From Rhizobiaceae bacterium MnEN-MB40S (GTDB taxonomy: Bacteria; Pseudomonadota; Alphaproteobacteria; Rhizobiales; Rhizobiaceae), in assembly GCA_024343425.1 (NCBI GenBank), contig BRLC01000003.1:310001-374000 (forward strand): a stretch of 64,000 nt of DNA, given 5' to 3'. Of the stretch, positions 8,842 through 18,593 are shown piece by piece. The position numbers and the translations under genes were made by a program. Position 1 is the stretch's first letter, and each line of letters starts with the position of its first letter. A model generated the notes under the pieces. It was not told the DNA's origin. It ran no database searches and worked only from the letters and a program-made list of their open reading frames with translations.

Positions 8842-9341
8842 TGGTAATTTCAAACATCCTCGACTTGTTGACAGGACGGGCGCTCTCTCCGCCGCCGCGC
8901 GTCCAGTTTGCCGCCCTGCCCTATCGCATAAAGAAGAAGACCGTCGAGTATCTGCTTGTGACCAGTCGCGACACAGGCCGCTGGATCATACCCAAAGGCT
9001 GGCCGCTGAGCGGCGGCGATGTTGCAGAGACAGTGATGACGGAAGCTTGGGAAGAAGCCGGCATTTATGGAAAATTGCATGGCGAACCCGCCGGACAGTA
9101 CAGCTATGACAAAAAAATGGAGAACCATTCGGTCAGGTGCCGCGTCGTTTTCTATCCTGTTCTGGTGACAAAACTCGCAAAGGATTTTCCAGAGCGAAAC
9201 GAGCGCCAGAGGGAGTGGTTGAACGCAGCCGAAGCCGCTGTGCGCATCCAGGAACCGGATCTGCGTGAACTGTTCGAGAGCGGGAGACTTGACGCATTGA
9301 TCAACCGGATCGAGCACGGGGATCAGGGCGATTCGTTCTAG
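8841..9341 (+). CDS. Nudix hydrolase, diphosphoinositol-polyphosphate phosphohydrolase-like
   Basis: 166 aa. The N-terminal strand YRIKKKTVEYLLVTSRDTGRW and the IPKGWPLSGGDVAETVMTEAWEEAGI Nudix region resemble the DIPP/YfcD-like Nudix proteins of Rhizobiales (WxIPKGWP). These hydrolyse nucleoside- or inositol-diphosphate linkages using Mg bound by the EAWEEAG glutamates. The residue usually Arg just before the metal-binding Glu is Thr here (VMTEAWEE), a departure from REXXEEXG. It overlaps the cupin stop by one base. Substrate unknown. Confidence 0.87.
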   Translation: MVISNILDLLTGRALSPPPRVQFAALPYRIKKKTVEYLLVTSRDTGRWIIPKGWPLSGGDVAETVMTEAWEEAGIYGKLHGEPAGQYSYDKKMENHSVRCRVVFYPVLVTKLAKDFPERNERQREWLNAAEAAVRIQEPDLRELFESGRLDALINRIEHGDQGDSF

Positions 9342-9509
9342 ATACTTCGCCACAGGCTCGTAGAAAACCTCGGGGTCGCCCAAAAGGACGCCCGCCGGAC
9401 ATCGGACCTCGCAAGCTTATCCTCAGAAAAAAAGACTGCAAACCGGACATATATTTGAGGCTACCGGCTAAATCTGCATAGGTGTTTCCGAAATTCGGGG
9501 GGCGAAACA

Positions 9510-11075
9510 ATAGGCACCAAACATCCAGCGCTGAAAAAGAGCACGCTCGACAAGGATCTCGACAAATTCGTCCATCTCGAAGAGGCGACCGGGTTCCTGT
9601 CGCGTGGTTTCGTGCTTCCAGGGCTGGGTTTTCTTTTCATCGTGCTGTCAGGAGTGGTCGCCGCAATATCCGTGACCGGCGAGCCGCGCGCGGCGTTCAT
9701 CGTCGCCGCCACCGCAATTGGCGCCTATATGGCGCTCAATATCGGCGCCAACGACGTCGCCAACAATGTCGGGCCGGCCGTCGGATCGCGCGCCATGTCC
9801 ATCACGACGGCGCTGCTGATTGCGGCCGTTTTCGAATCGGCTGGCGCGTTGATTGCCGGGGGAGACGTTGTTTCCACCATCTCCAAGGGCATCATCGATC
9901 CACAAACGGTCTCGGACCCGAATACTTTCATTCTTGCAATGATGGCGGCGCTCATGTCGTCCGCCTTGTGGATTAATCTGGCGACCTGGCTTGGCGCGCC
10001 GGTGTCGACCACGCACGCGATTGTCGGCGGCGTCATGGGCGCGGGGATCGCCGCATCCGGCTTTGGAGCCGTCGAATGGCCAATACTCGGCGGCATAGCG
10101 GCAAGCTGGGTGATTTCTCCCCTGTTGGGAGGGGTCATCGCCGCAGCTTTCCTCGCGTTTATCAAGACCTTTGTCGTCTATCGCCAGGACAAGATCGCCG
10201 CCGCCCGACTCTGGGTTCCGATTCTGATCGCCATCATGACGGGCGCCTTCTCGGCCTATCTCGCCATGAAAGGCGTGAAGAAGATCATACACCTTTCACC
10301 GCTGGTCATATTGTTGATCGGCGTCGCCGGTTGCGCGCTCGGCTATGTTGCGGCAAACCCCTACATTCAACGCAAGTCTGCGGGCCTTCCAAACCGCAAT
10401 CAGTCCTTGCGGCACCTCTTCCAGCTTCCGTTGATCATCTCGGCTGCGCTTCTGTCCTTCGCCCATGGCGCCAATGATGTGGCCAACGCCATCGGACCAC
10501 TGGCGGCCATCGTCCATGTCGCCGAATTCGGCGCGGTGACAGCCAATGTGGGCATTCCGATATGGGTCATGATGATTGGAGGGCTCGGCATCTCCTTCGG
10601 TCTGGTCGTCTTCGGATCGAGACTCATCCGAATGGTCGGAAAGCAGATCACCAAACTCAATCCGATGCGCGCCTATTGCGTTGCGCTGTCGGCGGCCATC
10701 ACGGTCATTATCGCCTCCGCTCTGGGGCTGCCGGTGTCATCGACCCATATCGCCGTCGGCGCTGTGTTTGGCGTCGGTTTCTTCCGCGAATGGTACACTG
10801 CCAACTCCAGGCGCCGCGCCGACTACATGGCGCGCAAGGGTCATGGCCAGCATCGAAACAAAACCGCCAAACCCCTGAAATCAAACGACTATGCGTACAC
10901 ACGGGATATGTTCGTGGCGGATAGCGAAGCCGTGGTCGGAAATCCGGAGGCGACGCGGCGCAAGCTCGTCCGCCGCCAGCATTTCATCAGCATCATCGCG
11001 GCTTGGATCATTACAGTTCCGGCGTCGACGTTGCTATCGGCCCTGATCTTTCTGGCGATGCAATCGCTGGGCTGA
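9510..11075 (+). CDS. pit: PiT-family inorganic phosphate transporter with non-canonical start
   Basis: An integral-membrane phosphate:cation symporter with about 11 hydrophobic segments. The two PHO4 signature repeats are present: GANDVANNVGPAVGSRAMS near the N-terminus and HGANDVANAIGPLAA in the second half. Both SSTHA/SSTHI-type loops (VSTTHAIVGG; VSSTHIAVGAVFG) are there. GTG at 9612 would give 487 aa, but in-frame coding continues upstream through LDKDLDKFVHLEEATGF, a stretch I recognise from rhizobial Pit N-termini. No ATG, GTG or TTG occurs between the in-frame stop at 9456-9458 and 9612. ATA at 9510, 7 nt after a GGGGGG run, is my best guess (521 aa); CTG at 9531 is another. Confidence 0.88.
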   Translation: MGTKHPALKKSTLDKDLDKFVHLEEATGFLSRGFVLPGLGFLFIVLSGVVAAISVTGEPRAAFIVAATAIGAYMALNIGANDVANNVGPAVGSRAMSITTALLIAAVFESAGALIAGGDVVSTISKGIIDPQTVSDPNTFILAMMAALMSSALWINLATWLGAPVSTTHAIVGGVMGAGIAASGFGAVEWPILGGIAASWVISPLLGGVIAAAFLAFIKTFVVYRQDKIAAARLWVPILIAIMTGAFSAYLAMKGVKKIIHLSPLVILLIGVAGCALGYVAANPYIQRKSAGLPNRNQSLRHLFQLPLIISAALLSFAHGANDVANAIGPLAAIVHVAEFGAVTANVGIPIWVMMIGGLGISFGLVVFGSRLIRMVGKQITKLNPMRAYCVALSAAITVIIASALGLPVSSTHIAVGAVFGVGFFREWYTANSRRRADYMARKGHGQHRNKTAKPLKSNDYAYTRDMFVADSEAVVGNPEATRRKLVRRQHFISIIAAWIITVPASTLLSALIFLAMQSLG

Positions 11076-11084
11076 CCGGCATGA

Positions 11085-11720
11085 TCAATGGGCGGCGGAC
11101 ATGTCGCCCAGAATTTCCTTTGAAGCCACGGTGGAATCCGGATTGAGGCGGTAGACCATCGGCACGCCCGTGGCGAGATTGAGCCCGGTTATCTCGTCCC
11201 GGCTCATCCGGTCGAGAACCATCACCAGCGAGCGCAGCGAGTTACCGTGCGCGGCGACCAGGACCTTCTGTCCGGACAGGACGCGCGGCAGAATTTCGGT
11301 CATGTAATAGGGCCATACGCGCGCGCCGGTGTCTTTGAGGCTTTCTCCGCCGGGCGGCGGCACATCGTAGGAGCGGCGCCAGACATGCACCTGTTCCTCG
11401 CCCCATTTCTCCCTGGCGTCATCCTTGTTGAGTCCAGCCAGATCGCCATAGTCGCGTTCGTTCAGCGCTTCGTCATGAGTGGTCTGGAGGTCCGGCTGAT
11501 CGATCAGGTCGAGAATGATCTGGCAGGTGCGCTCGGCGCGCAGAAGGACAGACGTGAAGGCGATGTCGAACCGGACGCCGTATTCCTTGAGGGCGCGCGC
11601 GCCTTCTTCAGCCTCCTTGACGCCCTTCTCGGTAAGGTCGGGATTCTTCCAGCCTGTAAACAGATTCTTGAGATTCCATTCGCTCTGGCCGTGGCGGACG
11701 AGCACAAGGGTGCCGGACAT
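11085..11720 (-). CDS. gpmA: 2,3-bisphosphoglycerate-dependent phosphoglycerate mutase
   Basis: A 211-aa glycolytic enzyme interconverting 3- and 2-phosphoglycerate. The catalytic [10 protein letters not shown] (His10) motif, the [12 protein letters not shown] and [14 protein letters not shown] substrate loops, and the second histidine in AAHGNSLR are present. It is the short rhizobial-type dPGM. ATG at 11720 is chosen because homologues begin [11 protein letters not shown]; the open frame extends 15 codons further. It is 16 bp downstream of dapB and the last gene of the glk-ABC-dapB-gpmA run. Confidence 0.96.
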   Translation of the reverse strand: MSGTLVLVRHGQSEWNLKNLFTGWKNPDLTEKGVKEAEEGARALKEYGVRFDIAFTSVLLRAERTCQIILDLIDQPDLQTTHDEALNERDYGDLAGLNKDDAREKWGEEQVHVWRRSYDVPPPGGESLKDTGARVWPYYMTEILPRVLSGQKVLVAAHGNSLRSLVMVLDRMSRDEITGLNLATGVPMVYRLNPDSTVASKEILGDMSAAH

Positions 11721-11736
11721 GGAAATAACCTTTCGA

Positions 11737-12555
11737 TCAGTTTTCGGATAAGCCCAGGACATCAATCATGGAATAGAGTCCCGGCTCGCGGTTGCGCGCC
11801 CACAGCGCCGCCTTGACCGCGCCGCGGGCAAAAATCGAACGGTCCGTCGCCTTGTGCGAAAGTTCCACCAATTCGCCTTCCCCGGCGAGCATCACCGTGT
11901 GTTCACCGACAACGGAACCGCCGCGCAGCGTCGCAAAGCCAATCGAACCGGCGGGACGCGGTCCGGTATGGCCGTCGCGCACCCGGATCGATGCTTCGTC
12001 GAGGTCAATGCCACGCCCTTCCGCCGCGGCCTCGCCGAGAAGCAGCGCCGTTCCCGACGGCGCATCCACCTTGTGGCGGTGATGCATCTCGACAATTTCG
12101 ATGTCCCAGTCCTCAGAATCCAGGGCCCTGGCGGCCTGGCGTACAAGCACGGACAGAAGATTGACGCCAAGGCTCATATTGCCCGACTTGACGATAATCG
12201 CTTTTTCCGCGGCTTTGCGGATTTTCTCCTCATGCGCGGCGTCGCAACCGGTCGTCCCGATGATGTGGACCAGACCGTATTGGGCGGCGAGGCCTGCGTT
12301 CGCCACGCTGGCGTCCGGCGTAGTGAAATCAACCAATCCGTCTGATGCAGCCGCCGCCGCCTCAACATCATCGGTGAAGGCGACGCTGATCTCTCCGAGC
12401 TGCGCATGGACCCCGGCGTCTCTTCCAAGGATATCCGATCCGCTTCGCTCGATCGCAGCAGAGACGACGACGCCGTCCATCGAGGCGATCGCACGGATGA
12501 GCGCCTGTCCCATCCGGCCGGCGGCGCCTGCGACAGCGAGCTTCATGTCACTCAT
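11737..12555 (-). CDS. dapB: 4-hydroxy-tetrahydrodipicolinate reductase
   Basis: A 272-aa enzyme of the lysine/meso-diaminopimelate pathway. It has an NAD(P) Rossmann motif VAGAAGRMG at the N-terminus, DFTTPDA, GTTGCD, and the substrate motif [14 protein letters not shown] with catalytic His and Lys. Its ATG overlaps the stop of the upstream ABC exporter (ATGA), so the two are coupled. DAP feeds peptidoglycan synthesis, fitting the other wall genes in the window. Confidence 0.97.
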   Translation of the reverse strand: MSDMKLAVAGAAGRMGQALIRAIASMDGVVVSAAIERSGSDILGRDAGVHAQLGEISVAFTDDVEAAAAASDGLVDFTTPDASVANAGLAAQYGLVHIIGTTGCDAAHEEKIRKAAEKAIIVKSGNMSLGVNLLSVLVRQAARALDSEDWDIEIVEMHHRHKVDAPSGTALLLGEAAAEGRGIDLDEASIRVRDGHTGPRPAGSIGFATLRGGSVVGEHTVMLAGEGELVELSHKATDRSIFARGAVKAALWARNREPGLYSMIDVLGLSEN

Positions 12556-14444
12556 CGAGCCGGGTCCTCTTTCGAAGGTTCAGCGCCATCCAGCAACTGC
12601 AGTTCTTTCTCCTCATGCCGTTTGCCAACATCCTGCATCTTGAGGAATCGCGCGTAAAGGCCATCCTTCATGGCCGACAGAGACCGATGGTCGCCCTGTT
12701 CGATGACTTTGCCTTCAAGGAGGACGACGATCTTGTCGGCATGGGCGACGGTCGACAGTCTGTGCGCGATGACGAGAACCGTGCGGCCGCTCATCGCCTG
12801 TTCAAGCGCCTTCTGGACGAGAACCTCGGATTCGGTGTCGAGCGCCGACGTCGCTTCGTCCAGAAGCAGGATTGGCGCGTTGCGAATCAGGGCCCGCGCG
12901 ATGGATATGCGCTGACGCTGACCGCCGGACAGGCTCATGCCGGCTTCACCCACCGGCGTGTCGTAGCCATGTGGCTGCTCGAGGATGAAATCGTGCGCGT
13001 AAGCAAGCCGCGCAGCCTGTTCGATCTCCTCATTCGTGGCTTCCGGCCGTCCATAACGGATATTGTCGCGGATCGTGCCTTCGAACAGGTATGGTTGCTG
13101 CGACACATAGGCGATCGCATGACGCAGCGAATCCTTGGTGATTTTGGATACGTCCTGCCCGTCGATCAAAATACGCCCGCCGTCCGCATCGTAGAAACGG
13201 GGAAGCAGACTCATGATCGTCGACTTGCCCGCGCCCGACGGACCGACCAGCGCCGTCATCTTGCCGCCTTCGGCGACAAAACTGACATTGTGCAGCACCG
13301 GGCTCGCCTCGCCGTAGCTGAAGGACACATCTTCAAACCGGATCTCGGCGTCTTTGATCTCAAGCACCTCATCTCCGGAGAGATCGGGCTGGTCCGGCTC
13401 TTCATCGAGAATTTCGTAGATCATGCGCGCATTGACCATCGCGCCTTCCATTGTGATCTGCAGCCGCGCGAGCCGTTTTGCAGGCTCGTAGGCGAACAGC
13501 AACGCCGTGACGAACGAAAAGAAGTCGCCCGGAAGCACGCCGCCATAGATCGTCCGGATCGCCGCATAGGCAAGCACGCCGGCTATGGCGAGGCCGGCGA
13601 GCGTTTCCGTCAGCGGTCCGGTGCGTTCGGTCAGCCTTGCGATACGGTTGGACCGGGCTTCGGAGTCGCGAATGAGAACGTCGACATTCTTGCCGAGTTC
13701 CTTCTCCATCGTGAAGGCTTTGACGACCGCAATTCCCTGCAGGGATTCCTGCATCGTGCCCAGCACCCGGCTGTTGACGAGAACCGCCTCCCGCGCAATG
13801 ACGCGCAAGCGGGTCGCAATGTAACGCAGAGCCAGCACAAGCGGCGGCGCCACCAGCACCACGCCAGCGAACAGAACCGGATCGCGATAGATCATCACAG
13901 CGACGAGACCAACCACGGTGAGAAGATCGCGGGCAAGCGATGTGATGGTCATGTTGAGGACCGATCGAATGCCGCCGGCGTTCTGCGACACCCTGGCGGC
14001 GAGCTGCGCGGAACGCACCTCGCTCAGATAACCGACGCTCATCTTCATGAGATGGGTGAACAGACGACGCTGATAGCGCGCCACAATATTGTTGCCGACC
14101 TTTGCGAGAGCGACCGCCTGGCCATAGCCTGCAAGACCGCGCACGACAAAGGCAAGGAATACGGCGCCGCTGATCCACCAGACCACTTCCCCGCGCTGTT
14201 TCGCAAAAGCCTCGTCGACAATGTCCTTGGTGACCCAGGCGGTAAACGCCGTCGTCGCCGCAACCAGCATGAGGCAAGCGATGGCAAATATATAGGTGCC
14301 GATATAGTCTCGGAAATTCTCCGAGAATATGCGCTTCAGGAGCGGCCAGATTGTTTCCCTATTCAGGGGTTCTTCTCGCGAATGAGGGCCCCTGCCCGGC
14401 GCCATTGGATGCCTCATTCCGGGTGTTGGTCTGAACTGGTTCAT
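12552..14444 (-). CDS. ABC exporter, fused membrane and ATPase domains (MsbA-like)
   Basis: A 630-aa half-transporter of the type I exporter class. There are six predicted membrane segments (residues ~35-330), then an ATPase domain with Walker [10 protein letters not shown], signature [15 protein letters not shown], Walker [13 protein letters not shown] and H-loop IAHRLST. The ATG at 14444 overlaps the glk stop (ATGA), which fixes the start. The family exports lipids, glucans or drugs; the fixed linkage with glk and dapB in Rhizobiales suggests an envelope precursor, but the substrate is not shown by sequence. It should work as a homodimer. Confidence 0.92.
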   Translation of the reverse strand: MNQFRPTPGMRHPMAPGRGPHSREEPLNRETIWPLLKRIFSENFRDYIGTYIFAIACLMLVAATTAFTAWVTKDIVDEAFAKQRGEVVWWISGAVFLAFVVRGLAGYGQAVALAKVGNNIVARYQRRLFTHLMKMSVGYLSEVRSAQLAARVSQNAGGIRSVLNMTITSLARDLLTVVGLVAVMIYRDPVLFAGVVLVAPPLVLALRYIATRLRVIAREAVLVNSRVLGTMQESLQGIAVVKAFTMEKELGKNVDVLIRDSEARSNRIARLTERTGPLTETLAGLAIAGVLAYAAIRTIYGGVLPGDFFSFVTALLFAYEPAKRLARLQITMEGAMVNARMIYEILDEEPDQPDLSGDEVLEIKDAEIRFEDVSFSYGEASPVLHNVSFVAEGGKMTALVGPSGAGKSTIMSLLPRFYDADGGRILIDGQDVSKITKDSLRHAIAYVSQQPYLFEGTIRDNIRYGRPEATNEEIEQAARLAYAHDFILEQPHGYDTPVGEAGMSLSGGQRQRISIARALIRNAPILLLDEATSALDTESEVLVQKALEQAMSGRTVLVIAHRLSTVAHADKIVVLLEGKVIEQGDHRSLSAMKDGLYARFLKMQDVGKRHEEKELQLLDGAEPSKEDPAR

Positions 14445-15481
14445 GCGTGCAACATCTGCTTCTTCCAACGCCGACCATCCGTTGTCACGCCAAATCGGCC
14501 AGGAGCGCGCGCATAGGCGGAAAGCCCTGAAAGCGCGGCCAGCGGATGGGTGATAACGCAGGTGGGTATGGATTTCATGAGTTTGGAATGCGGAGCCTTG
14601 TCTTCGAAGGCGTTTCGGAAATCAGACCGCATCAGAACCGGAATGATCTTCTGCGCGATACCGCCGGCGATAAAGACTCCACCTCGAGCCATGAAGATCA
14701 GAGCAAGGTCGCCGGCGACGCGACCGAGATAGGCGGCGAAAAGCGCAAGGGCTTCGGAAGCCGCCGTATCCTCGCCGTCAAGCCCGGCTGCGGTGACATC
14801 GGACGGTTTTTCGCAAACCGGATCCAGCCCGTCCGACCTGCAAATGGCCCTGTAGATATTCACCAGGCCGTCTCCGCACAGGAGCTGTTCAGCGGAGATT
14901 CGTCCTTCAATGGGTTCCAGATACGGAAATATCTCAAAATCGCGCGGCGAACGCGGCCCGAGATCGATGTGCCCGCCTTCTCCAGGAACCGGAATCCACA
15001 TGTGATGCGAGTGGACAAGGCCTGCTACGCCCAGTCCCGTCCCCGGGCCGACCACCACTCGTGTTGCGTATTTCTCAGCCTTCGCCTCACCGATAGCATG
15101 CAGATATTCTTGCTCGAGCGACGCGGCCGCCAGCGCCTGGGCTTCAAAATCATTCAGCACGATGACTTCCTCGAAGCCAAGCGACTCTATCATCGCATAG
15201 GGTCGAACGACCCAATTGCAATTGGTCAACTTGATCTCGTCGCCATCGACCGGGGCAGCGATCGCGAAGATCGCCGATCGCGGCTGAACCGACGTCTTGT
15301 CGAGCACAACGGTCTGGATCGCTTCGTCAATCGTGTCGAAATCGGCTGTCGCGAAGACCGGAAACTCCCGAGGGCTTGCATTGGCGTCGACCAGAATGGC
15401 GAAACGCGCATTGGTTCCACCAATATCGCCGATAAGGATCGGAAAACTGACCGCGGCGTCCTGGTCATGTTTTTCGGTCAT
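14441..15481 (-). CDS. glk: Glucokinase
   Basis: A 346-aa ATP-dependent glucose kinase of the bacterial Glk (ASKHA) family. It has the ATP-phosphate motif [14 protein letters not shown] near residue 15, [23 protein letters not shown] (catalytic Asp in NDFEA), [10 protein letters not shown] and [10 protein letters not shown], and the C-terminal [16 protein letters not shown] at 15481 is chosen because homologues begin about 12 residues before the GGTN motif; the open frame continues to 15592. First gene of the operon with the ABC exporter, dapB and gpmA. Confidence 0.95.
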   Translation of the reverse strand: MTEKHDQDAAVSFPILIGDIGGTNARFAILVDANASPREFPVFATADFDTIDEAIQTVVLDKTSVQPRSAIFAIAAPVDGDEIKLTNCNWVVRPYAMIESLGFEEVIVLNDFEAQALAAASLEQEYLHAIGEAKAEKYATRVVVGPGTGLGVAGLVHSHHMWIPVPGEGGHIDLGPRSPRDFEIFPYLEPIEGRISAEQLLCGDGLVNIYRAICRSDGLDPVCEKPSDVTAAGLDGEDTAASEALALFAAYLGRVAGDLALIFMARGGVFIAGGIAQKIIPVLMRSDFRNAFEDKAPHSKLMKSIPTCVITHPLAALSGLSAYARAPGRFGVTTDGRRWKKQMLHA

Positions 15482-15767
15482 ATTGCGTTCTACTCTCGAT
15501 AATCCGCCCGGTGTGCTCGCACCGGCGCTCTGTCGTCGGTTATCGTACATAACAGATCGGGACTGGTCCCCTATAGGCAAGGTTGTCGGCAATTGAAAGA
15601 TGCGATCCCCGCAAACATCAAAGGACTAGGTGTGACGGATTCGACATTTTATCCCGCTTGCCGCGCGCTCACGCTCAAATGTCAAAACCAACCGCCAAAC
15701 CACAAACTGCAAAATGGACGTCGTTGCTTCCAACGCCCGCGCCGGTCTGACGGCATTTGTCGCCGCC

Positions 15768-16808
15768 TTATTGCACAGCCGGGCGGGGTTTGGGAAGCGG
15801 TATGAGGGCGGGCATGGAATAAGGCGTCGCAACCGCTTCAACCGGCGCGAAAGCGCTCGCGCCTGCGTCGGTTTCGCGTGTCGCCGCCGAAGCGGACGCC
15901 GGCGCGGCGGCCGCCAGCACGGCGCCGCATACGGACGGCAGATCCGACATCATGATGTGGCGCGGCTTTGCGGGCGTTGTCGACGGCTTCGCCTGCTTCC
16001 TCGGCTTTAATGCGACATTGAACCACCAGTCGAGCGGCTCGCCGCATCCGTCATCGGCAGGCACCGCATTCTGAGCCCTGCAGGCCTTTGAATCGTCCGG
16101 GCAGCGTATCCGTACATGCATGTGATAGTGGTGTCCGTAGTAAGGCCTCACCTTGTTCAGATTCTTGCGATCGCCTCTCCAGGTCTCGCACAGCTGCTTC
16201 TTGATCGCCGGATGGACGAGAACGCGCTGGACCTGCGGATAACTTGCGGCTCGCATGATCAGGCCGGCGTGCGCAGTCGTCCAAACCCTGGGATCGATCT
16301 CAACGCTGCCAGGCTTGAGAACGGAGATTGCGCTGATCGTTTCCCTGTCCTGTCCGGACAGGCGCCGGTCGGGCATCGGGGTCAGCCAGATATCCGCATC
16401 GAGCCCGACCTGGTGCGAGGCGTGTCCTGTCAGCATCGGTCCGCCCCGGGGCTGCGACATATCGCCAACCAGGAGACCCGGCCACCCGTCGTGGCGCGCA
16501 GCGTCTTCCGACAATTGCTGGATCGTATCGATCAATTGCGGATGCCCCCAACGCCGGTTGCGCGACAGGCGCATGGCCTGCCAGCGTGGTCCGTCCACAG
16601 GAAGCGCCACGCCGCCGGCAAGACAGCCCTTGGAGTAGAAACCGTAGGCCTGAGCATCCAGGCTGGCGGGAAGATCGGCAGCGCCGAAAAGCTGTTTGGC
16701 TGGCGTCTGGTCAGCAGCGAGCGAAAGGTCTCCGGCGGCGATGACGCCGATGGAGACCATTGCGACCCACCGCGCCGCCCGTCGCATCCATGAATTAACA
16801 CCCACCAT
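15768..16808 (-). CDS. mepA: Penicillin-insensitive murein DD-endopeptidase
   Basis: 346 aa. The first ~31 residues form a signal peptide (MRRAAR..., hydrophobic core, cut near LSLAADQ), so it is periplasmic. It has the M74 zinc motifs GHASHQVGLDADIW (His and Asp ligands) and HYHMHVRI (His ligand), the Cys pairs typical of MepA, and a Pro/Ala-rich C-terminal tail. It cleaves D-alanyl-mDAP cross-links in peptidoglycan. ATG at 16808 follows GAGAG. Convergent neighbour of glk's upstream region and divergent from the GtrA-like gene. Confidence 0.92.
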   Translation of the reverse strand: MVGVNSWMRRAARWVAMVSIGVIAAGDLSLAADQTPAKQLFGAADLPASLDAQAYGFYSKGCLAGGVALPVDGPRWQAMRLSRNRRWGHPQLIDTIQQLSEDAARHDGWPGLLVGDMSQPRGGPMLTGHASHQVGLDADIWLTPMPDRRLSGQDRETISAISVLKPGSVEIDPRVWTTAHAGLIMRAASYPQVQRVLVHPAIKKQLCETWRGDRKNLNKVRPYYGHHYHMHVRIRCPDDSKACRAQNAVPADDGCGEPLDWWFNVALKPRKQAKPSTTPAKPRHIMMSDLPSVCGAVLAAAAPASASAATRETDAGASAFAPVEAVATPYSMPALIPLPKPRPAVQ

Positions 16809-17157
16809 GAGCTCTCGCTATTCTTTTTGCTTCCGGCAAAACATACATCAACTCTGTTTCCGGCTCCATGCGGAAGGATCTGTCATTGCTGGAGCATATC
16901 GGCATTGCCCGTCATTGCGACAACGGTCCGTGGCTTTACATATATGTCACATTCGAATATGGAGGCGACCATAATCAGACCGAAATCAAAGGCATCAGCT
17001 GATTGCGGACCGGAACGCCGGCCCGCCCGTCACCGGGTCAAAACCATGTTGCACCGTCTGCCAGCCCGACCGGAGGATTGCATGCCAGGGGGTGCAGGGA
17101 CCATTCAAACCGGCCGTTCAGGTTTCGCGCCTTCCACTCGGGGATTCCACTGACCGG
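16809..17157. other. Intergenic gap between mepA and gtrA-like genes
   Basis: 349 bp without a convincing gene. It contains ACATATATGT (a 10-bp palindrome near 16937) and must carry the divergent promoters of both flanking genes. Short open frames here have no ribosome binding site and no recognisable motif. Confidence 0.5.
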
Positions 17158-17535
17158 ATGAACAGCCGTCTCTTGAAATTTCTCGTCGTCGGCGGGGTCG
17201 GATACGTGACGGACGCCGGGATCCTCATGGCGCTGTTGCGCTGGACGGAAATTGATCCGTTTACCGGCCGGCTCATCGCCATTGCGATCACCTTGCAAGT
17301 CACCTGGCTGCTGAACCGCCGTTTCACGTTCGAAAAAAGCCATCGTCACGCCGCCGTCGAGGGAATGCGTTACAGCGGCGTTGGCATTGCGAGCAGCTTG
17401 CTCAATTATCTGGTCTATTCCTGTCTTCTTGTTTTTGTGCCTACATTGCCGCCGGTCGCAGCCCTGACGCTGGGATCGGCCTCCGCTACGATCTTTTCCT
17501 ACACAGGCTATGCGAAACTCGTTTTCGGCCGCTAA
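17158..17535 (+). CDS. GtrA-like polyprenyl-phosphate-sugar flippase family protein
   Basis: A 125-aa membrane protein with four predicted transmembrane helices and the GtrA/DPMS layout: N-terminal FLVVGGVGYVTDAGILMAL, a basic NRRFTFEKS loop after TM2 (the usual N-R-x-F-T-F motif), and a C-terminal FSYTGYAKLVFGR. Family members are proposed to move lipid-linked sugars across the inner membrane for glycosylation. No glycosyltransferase is adjacent, so the substrate is unknown. ATG at 17158 is preferred because the family motif starts directly after it. Confidence 0.85.
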   Translation: MNSRLLKFLVVGGVGYVTDAGILMALLRWTEIDPFTGRLIAIAITLQVTWLLNRRFTFEKSHRHAAVEGMRYSGVGIASSLLNYLVYSCLLVFVPTLPPVAALTLGSASATIFSYTGYAKLVFGR

Positions 17536-17874
17536 TAAGGTCTATTCCGGCTGTTGTGCCATGCAAAAAGTTTTACTGGTCTTTGAGGTGAACAGTGTGC
17601 ACTATGTTGCTCCGGAAAGTGGACCGGTCTATCGGTTTGCTCAACGGACGACAGGGCAAAAGAGCAGGCAAAGGCGGATCACCTGGACCTGCTCGGGGCC
17701 TCCGCGTCGCATTTCGCCGGCATTTCAGGGCTGTGCCGGAACCGGGAGAGGCATCAGGGGATTCGTGTTTGACCAATTACGTAAAGCAGCAGGCATTTCC
17801 AGCGAAACGCCTGGCACGGTTTCATGGGCTGACCGACGCAGCGGGTTGGATATGACTACGGGAGCATTAAGCAT
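17536..17874. other. Gap upstream of the PTS genes, where hprK is expected in relatives
   Basis: 339 bp with no supportable gene. In many Hyphomicrobiales the genes chvI-chvG-hprK precede the EIIA-Man gene; none of these is here, and I found no Walker-A remnant of HprK in any frame. The first part, near 17560-17600, is A/T-richer than its surroundings and could hold the promoter of the EIIA-HPr operon. Confidence 0.5.
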
Positions 17875-18276
17875 ATGATCGGACTGGTGCTTGTGACCCA
17901 TGGCAAGCTTGCACAGGAATTTCGCAACGCGCTCGAGCACGTGGTCGGGCCGCAAAAAAATCTTGAAACGGTGTCTATCGGCCCCGAAGACGACATGGAC
18001 CAGCGCCGGATCGACATCATTGAAGCGGTCGCGGCCGCCGAGGACGGCCACGGCGTCATCATTCTGACGGACATGTTTGGCGGAACGCCGTCCAACCTGT
18101 CGATTTCCGTGATGGACAATGGCCGGATCGAGGTGATCGCCGGCGTCAATCTTCCGATGCTGATCAAGCTCGCGAGCGCGCGGACGGAGAATGACATGGA
18201 AGCCGCCCTCGCCGATGCGCAGGAAGCCGGACGCAAATATATCAACGTCGCCAGCCGGGTTCTCAGCGGTAAGTAG
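17875..18276 (+). CDS. PTS EIIA component, mannose (ManX) family
   Basis: A 133-aa EIIA-Man fold protein. The phosphorylatable histidine is His9 in LVLVTHGKLA, and the LTDMFGGTPSN active-site segment follows. In alphaproteobacteria this protein belongs to the nitrogen-type or incomplete PTS, with no sugar permease; phosphate from EI and HPr is used for regulation. It lies 2 bp upstream of HPr, forming an EIIA-HPr operon before ahcY. Confidence 0.95.
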   Translation: MIGLVLVTHGKLAQEFRNALEHVVGPQKNLETVSIGPEDDMDQRRIDIIEAVAAAEDGHGVIILTDMFGGTPSNLSISVMDNGRIEVIAGVNLPMLIKLASARTENDMEAALADAQEAGRKYINVASRVLSGK

Positions 18277-18278
18277 AC

Positions 18279-18566
18279 ATGAACCCGGTCAATGCCATTC
18301 CGAGTCGTCGCTTCGATATCATCAACAAGCGGGGGCTGCATGCGCGCGCCTCGGCCAAATTCGTGCAACTGGCGGAATCCTTTGACGCCGACATCACTGT
18401 TTCCAAGGATGGAGTCAGCGTCAACGGCACATCCATAATGGGATTGATGATGCTCGCCGCCAGCCCGGGTTGCTGTATAACCGTTGCCGCCGAAGGGCCG
18501 GACGCCGAAAAGGCGCTCGACGCTCTCAACGAGCTGGTGGCCAGCCGGTTCGGCGAGGACAACTGA
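18279..18566 (+). CDS. ptsH: HPr phosphocarrier protein
   Basis: 95 aa. The EI-phosphorylated histidine is His21 in NKRGLHARASAKF. The regulatory serine that HprK phosphorylates is retained as Ser52 in NGTSIMGLMMLAA, equivalent to Ser46 of Gram-positive HPr. This implies an HprK somewhere in the genome, although it is not next to this operon. Two bp downstream of the EIIA gene. Confidence 0.95.
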   Translation: MNPVNAIPSRRFDIINKRGLHARASAKFVQLAESFDADITVSKDGVSVNGTSIMGLMMLAASPGCCITVAAEGPDAEKALDALNELVASRFGEDN

Positions 18567-18593
18567 TCCCGGCGCGATCAAACTTCGTCCAAT

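Noticed and set aside
12615-14516. A 633-codon plus-strand open frame opposite the ABC exporter
   Set aside because: It is a mirror of the GC-rich codon pattern of the exporter on the other strand; no motif and no ribosome binding site.
17595-17855. Possible HprK remnant upstream of the EIIA gene
   Set aside because: No Walker A or HprK signature in any frame; the frame is basic and low-complexity.
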